Source: Deltaproteobacteria bacterium UBA3076
GTDB taxonomy: Bacteria > Desulfobacterota > Dissulfuribacteria > Dissulfuribacterales > UBA3076
DNA: 8,228 nt
NCBI GenBank assembly: GCA_002367355.1
Contig: DFBQ01000023.1
Location: 1-8,228, forward strand
Reading direction: 5' to 3'
In this document: piece after piece, positions 6,360 through 8,228 of the stretch
How positions within the stretch are numbered: position 1 is the first letter of the stretch
How the letters are laid out: the number at the start of each line of letters is the position of its first letter
The notes under the pieces: model-generated
The model's input: only the letters and a program-made list of their open reading frames with translations
Told to the model about the DNA's origin: nothing
Databases searched by the model: none
Program-made: the position numbers and the translations under genes

Positions 6360-7603
6360 CGAGCAATCCTTATAACTAGGCAGGCGTTGGTCCCGCCAAA
6401 ACCGGATGCATTGCAAAGCATAAATCGTGGCCTGAACGAAATATTCTTTTTGGGGAGATATAAGACCTCGGCAGCGGGATCCGGCACTTTAAGATTGTGA
6501 TTCCCTACCACAAAACCGCCCCATGCCATCAGCAGACCATAGACCACTTGTGATGCGCCCGCCATCCAGAATTCGTGACCGGTCAGCCCCTTTACAGCGG
6601 ACACGATCGGGCCTTTTTTTGCCCCATCCAGATCAAAAACATTTCGCAGGGCGATTGCCTCTGCCCTGTCACCAGCCGGGGTTGATGTGGCATGTGATAA
6701 AACCAGATCAATATCATCAGGGGAAAGAGCTGCATCCATCAAAGCACAACGCATTGCCCGTTCCAACCCCTCCCCGCTCGGCACCGCTATGTGGTGACCA
6801 TCTGAGGTATTGGCATAACCCATGACCTCGCCCAATATCTGAGCACCTCGTGCCTCGGCCGATTCGAATGCCTCTAAAACAATAGCCGCGGCCCCACCGC
6901 TGGGAACCAGCCCGTCCCTGTCTCGGTCAAACGGACGAGAAGCCGCCCCAGGATCGTTTTCCCTGCGCGAAAAGGCCCCCAGGGCATCAAAGCTGCACAT
7001 GGATTCCCAGGAGATTTCCTGCGCACCACCACAAATTATACGATCTTGCCTGCCGAAGGCTATGGTTTCAGCCCCTTGGCCCATAGCCATGATACCGCTC
7101 GCGCAGGCCCCGCTCACAGTCCAGGACACTCCACGTATTCCCAAAATGGTGTTCAGGTTGAGGGTAACAGTACTGGCGAGCAACCGGAATATGTGCCCAC
7201 TGCCAATGGCCCTTGTCTCCCCTGCAGATCGAAGTATATCCACCTGCTCAACTGCTGTAACAGCAGAGGAATCATTGCCGAACACCACTCCTGTTTTCTC
7301 ATCACCAGTCAAACTATCAGTATGAATACCGGCCTGCTCCAAGGCCTGAGACACCGCGGACCAGGCCCAAAGACCATATTCCGGCAGTGACTTACGCTGC
7401 TTCCGGTCCAGAACACTCTTCGGGTCAAAGCCCTCAACAACACCGCTAAGCGCGCTTTGAAATCCTAATGCCTTACGTTCAGGGAGAAAACGTACGCCGC
7501 TTCTTCCTTCCCGGAGGGAGGCCTGCACTTCATCTCTATTCAGGCCCAAACAGGAAATAATACCCATGCCTGTAATGGCTACTCGTCTATTTTTATGTTT
7601 CAC
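6356..7603 (-). CDS. FabB-type beta-ketoacyl-ACP synthase I-like
   Basis: This 415-residue ketosynthase resembles E. coli FabB more than FabF from end to end: ASLREGRSG near the N-terminus, the STPAGD sequence after the first catalytic histidine, and a FDALGAFS segment. Catalytic residues are all present: Cys167 (SGACASG), His304 (LSHATSTP), Lys338 and His343 (VKGLTGHE). FabB enzymes elongate unsaturated intermediates, so this gene hints at chains that contain double bonds. The GTG start at 7603 is preceded by an in-frame TAA, so it is the first possible start. No good Shine-Dalgarno sequence lies before it, unlike the coupled genes that follow. Only 41 bases separate it from the end of the transposase remnant, so the native upstream region, and any genes in it, may have been displaced by the insertion. 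The stop overlaps the next gene as ATGA. Confidence 0.92.
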   Translation of the reverse strand: MKHKNRRVAITGMGIISCLGLNRDEVQASLREGRSGVRFLPERKALGFQSALSGVVEGFDPKSVLDRKQRKSLPEYGLWAWSAVSQALEQAGIHTDSLTGDEKTGVVFGNDSSAVTAVEQVDILRSAGETRAIGSGHIFRLLASTVTLNLNTILGIRGVSWTVSGACASGIMAMGQGAETIAFGRQDRIICGGAQEISWESMCSFDALGAFSRRENDPGAASRPFDRDRDGLVPSGGAAAIVLEAFESAEARGAQILGEVMGYANTSDGHHIAVPSGEGLERAMRCALMDAALSPDDIDLVLSHATSTPAGDRAEAIALRNVFDLDGAKKGPIVSAVKGLTGHEFWMAGASQVVYGLLMAWGGFVVGNHNLKVPDPAAEVLYLPKKNISFRPRFMLCNASGFGGTNACLVIRIAR

Positions 7604-7643
7604 TTAAGGTCTTTTGAGTTAATACCTGAAGTTCCCTAAAAGT

Positions 7644-7649
7644 ATTATA
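7644..7649 (-). promoter_or_regulatory. Candidate outward -10 box (TATAAT) at the IS tail
   Basis: A perfect TATAAT on the minus strand spans the transposase stop codon and points at the operon, ending 41 bases upstream of the first start codon. A start site near 7637 would leave a leader of about 30-35 bases. No convincing TTGACA-like -35 stands 16-18 bases further up (GGGCGC at 17), and there is no TGn extension, so promoter strength is doubtful. It could be an IS-provided promoter for the ketosynthase operon, or chance. Confidence 0.35.
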
Positions 7650-8120
7650 CGGCCATGCGTATCAGCGCGCCCACGAGAGAATTAACGACCGATTTTCGTG
7701 ATACAGGAAAAAGTACACCAAAATTATCACCCAGTGCGGCCTCTGCTACGAGCCTTCGGACATCCGAGAAGGCAGAATGTTCACGTCCTTTGACTGCATG
7801 CCGACGACAGGGAGTTTTTTCAAGTCGGCTTGCATAAATCCAGGTCAATGAAGTTGCCATCATGCAGAAATGCAGATGATTCATGACTGCATTTGGATCC
7901 CTGGCCTGGGTTTCGGCGCTACCGATATCCTGTTTGAGCTCTTTTAAGCCAGACTCGATCTTCCACCTCACACCATAATATTCGATAATCTCTTTCACGG
8001 AAAGTGTCAGGTCAGTAAAAAAAGTGCAACCCATTGGGGTTTACGATAGACCCATACTACCCTGACCGGACACTTGAAGGTCTTGAATATCACGGCTACC
8101 AACTTAAAGCGGGACAATTC
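7645..8120 (-). pseudogene. IS4-family (YREK) transposase, C-terminal remnant with frame break
   Basis: The downstream frame (8034-7645) encodes 129 residues with the IS4-family signature Y-X2-R-X3-E-X6-K: Tyr20, Arg23, Glu27 and Lys34 of that frame. Glu27 would be the third acidic residue of the DDE catalytic triad. The first two aspartates are missing, so this is only the last part of a transposase. Sequence upstream in a different frame (from about 8120) reads ELSRFKLVAVIFKTFKC and on to RKPQWVALF, which joins the first frame smoothly only with a -1 shift at a run of seven T (8023-8017). It is therefore a truncated and probably frameshifted relic. A sequencing slip or a programmed shift at the run is possible. 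It lies directly upstream of the operon and reads in the same direction. Confidence 0.75.
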
Positions 8121-8228
8121 GTAGGGTGGGCACTGCCCACCATCAATGAGCGATCTGCGTAGATTGGTGGGCAATGCCCACCCTACTGTAACTCCTTGAG
8201 ATTACAAGGTGTCCCGCCTTAAGTTGGT
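8098..8228. repeat. Nested inverted repeats with REP-like palindromes
   Basis: Outer arms 8098-8116 and 8210-8228 are inverted and match at 18 of 19 positions; weaker similarity extends inward to 26 bases. Inside, 8121-8142 and 8165-8186 form a second inverted pair (21 of 22), and each of these is itself a palindrome (GGTGGGCACTGCCCACC at 8125-8141; GGTGGGCAATGCCCACC at 8166-8182). The loop between them carries ATCT/AGAT (8153-8156 and 8161-8164). The GTAGGGTGGGCA-type palindrome looks like a widespread REP-type intergenic repeat (from memory, unverified). The left outer arm is also the start of the transposase-like frame. The window stops exactly at the end of the right arm, so the structure may extend further. 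Confidence 0.7.
8203..8228 (+). pseudogene. Possible start of a second, oppositely oriented transposase fragment
   Basis: On the plus strand this stretch reads YKVSRLKLV in the frame that corresponds to YELSRFKLV in the minus-strand transposase remnant. The differences look like those between two coding copies, one being a third-base change or a conservative replacement such as Phe to Leu. This suggests a second copy of the same transposase family pointing out of the window on the other side of the palindromes. The evidence is only nine residues long and the window ends here. Confidence 0.3.

Larger units (their letters stand above)
200..7603 (-). other. Seven-gene translationally coupled operon
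   Basis: The genes run FabB-type KS, flavoenzyme, FabF-type KS, ACP, acyltransferase, ligase, radical SAM. Junctions are ATGA (6359-6356), a 10-base overlap (4869-4860), ATGA (3640-3637), a 3-base gap (3373-3371), an 8-base overlap (2565-2558) and ATGA (1231-1228). No internal promoter-sized gap exists, so one transcript and fixed stoichiometry are expected. The only room for a promoter within the window is upstream of 7603, inside or at the edge of the transposase remnant. Confidence 0.9.

Noticed and set aside
6360..6416. Upstream ATG at 6416 as start of the flavoenzyme
   Set aside because: It would overlap the ketosynthase by about 60 bases, has no supporting Shine-Dalgarno site that I can see, and would put 19 unrelated residues before the nucleotide-binding strand. 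ATG at 6359 has AAGGA and an ATGA overlap.
7602..7609. ACTTAAGG shared with the outer arms near 8098, as an IS terminal repeat
   Set aside because: Eight bases only, with no further similarity and no visible target duplication. Probably chance.
8121..8186. CRISPR repeats
   Set aside because: Only two copies, in inverted rather than direct orientation, with a 22-base loop and no array or cas gene.

Overview
The window is a compact minus-strand gene cluster of seven genes (about 7603 down to 200). Every junction is translationally coupled or nearly so: four ATGA or short stop/start overlaps, a 10-base overlap, an 8-base overlap and a 3-base gap. An insertion-sequence remnant and repeats flank it. 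The base composition is roughly balanced. The gene content (dedicated type II fatty acid synthase parts, a phytoene-desaturase/RetSat-like flavoenzyme, a PaaK-like ligase, a SPASM radical SAM enzyme) and the IS4-type transposase remnant suggest an anaerobic bacterium, perhaps a Desulfobacterota or related lineage. That assignment is an inference from gene style and not a measured result.

Layout in transcription order (right to left). 8228-8098: nested inverted repeats, REP-like palindromes inside and fragments resembling transposase coding sequence as outer arms. 8120-7645: C-terminal remnant of an IS4/YREK-type transposase with a frame break at a T7 run. 7649-7644: a perfect TATAAT at the transposase tail, facing the operon. 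7603-6356: FabB-type ketosynthase. 6359-4860: FAD-dependent CrtI/CrtISO/RetSat-like oxidoreductase. 4869-3637: FabF-type ketosynthase. 3640-3374: acyl carrier protein. 3370-2558: PlsC-type acyltransferase. 2565-1228: PaaK-like adenylate-forming ligase. 1231-200: SPASM radical SAM protein. 204-93: a long hairpin-forming repeat that overlaps the last codons of the radical SAM gene. 92-1: non-coding, with a short TGAACCC tandem.

Working model (inference). A specialised acyl chain is built on the dedicated ACP by the two ketosynthases. The flavoenzyme changes its saturation or double-bond geometry. The chain enters or leaves through the adenylate-forming ligase and is moved to a glycerol-phosphate or other hydroxyl acceptor by the membrane acyltransferase. 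A radical SAM enzyme carries out a difficult C-H or C-C modification, or matures a partner. No ketoreductase, dehydratase, enoyl reductase or thioesterase is encoded here. These must come from housekeeping fatty acid synthesis or from genes beyond the IS remnant. The set resembles secondary-lipid clusters (aryl polyene-like, or the clusters once proposed for ladderane lipids) but matches none of them exactly. The product cannot be named from sequence alone.
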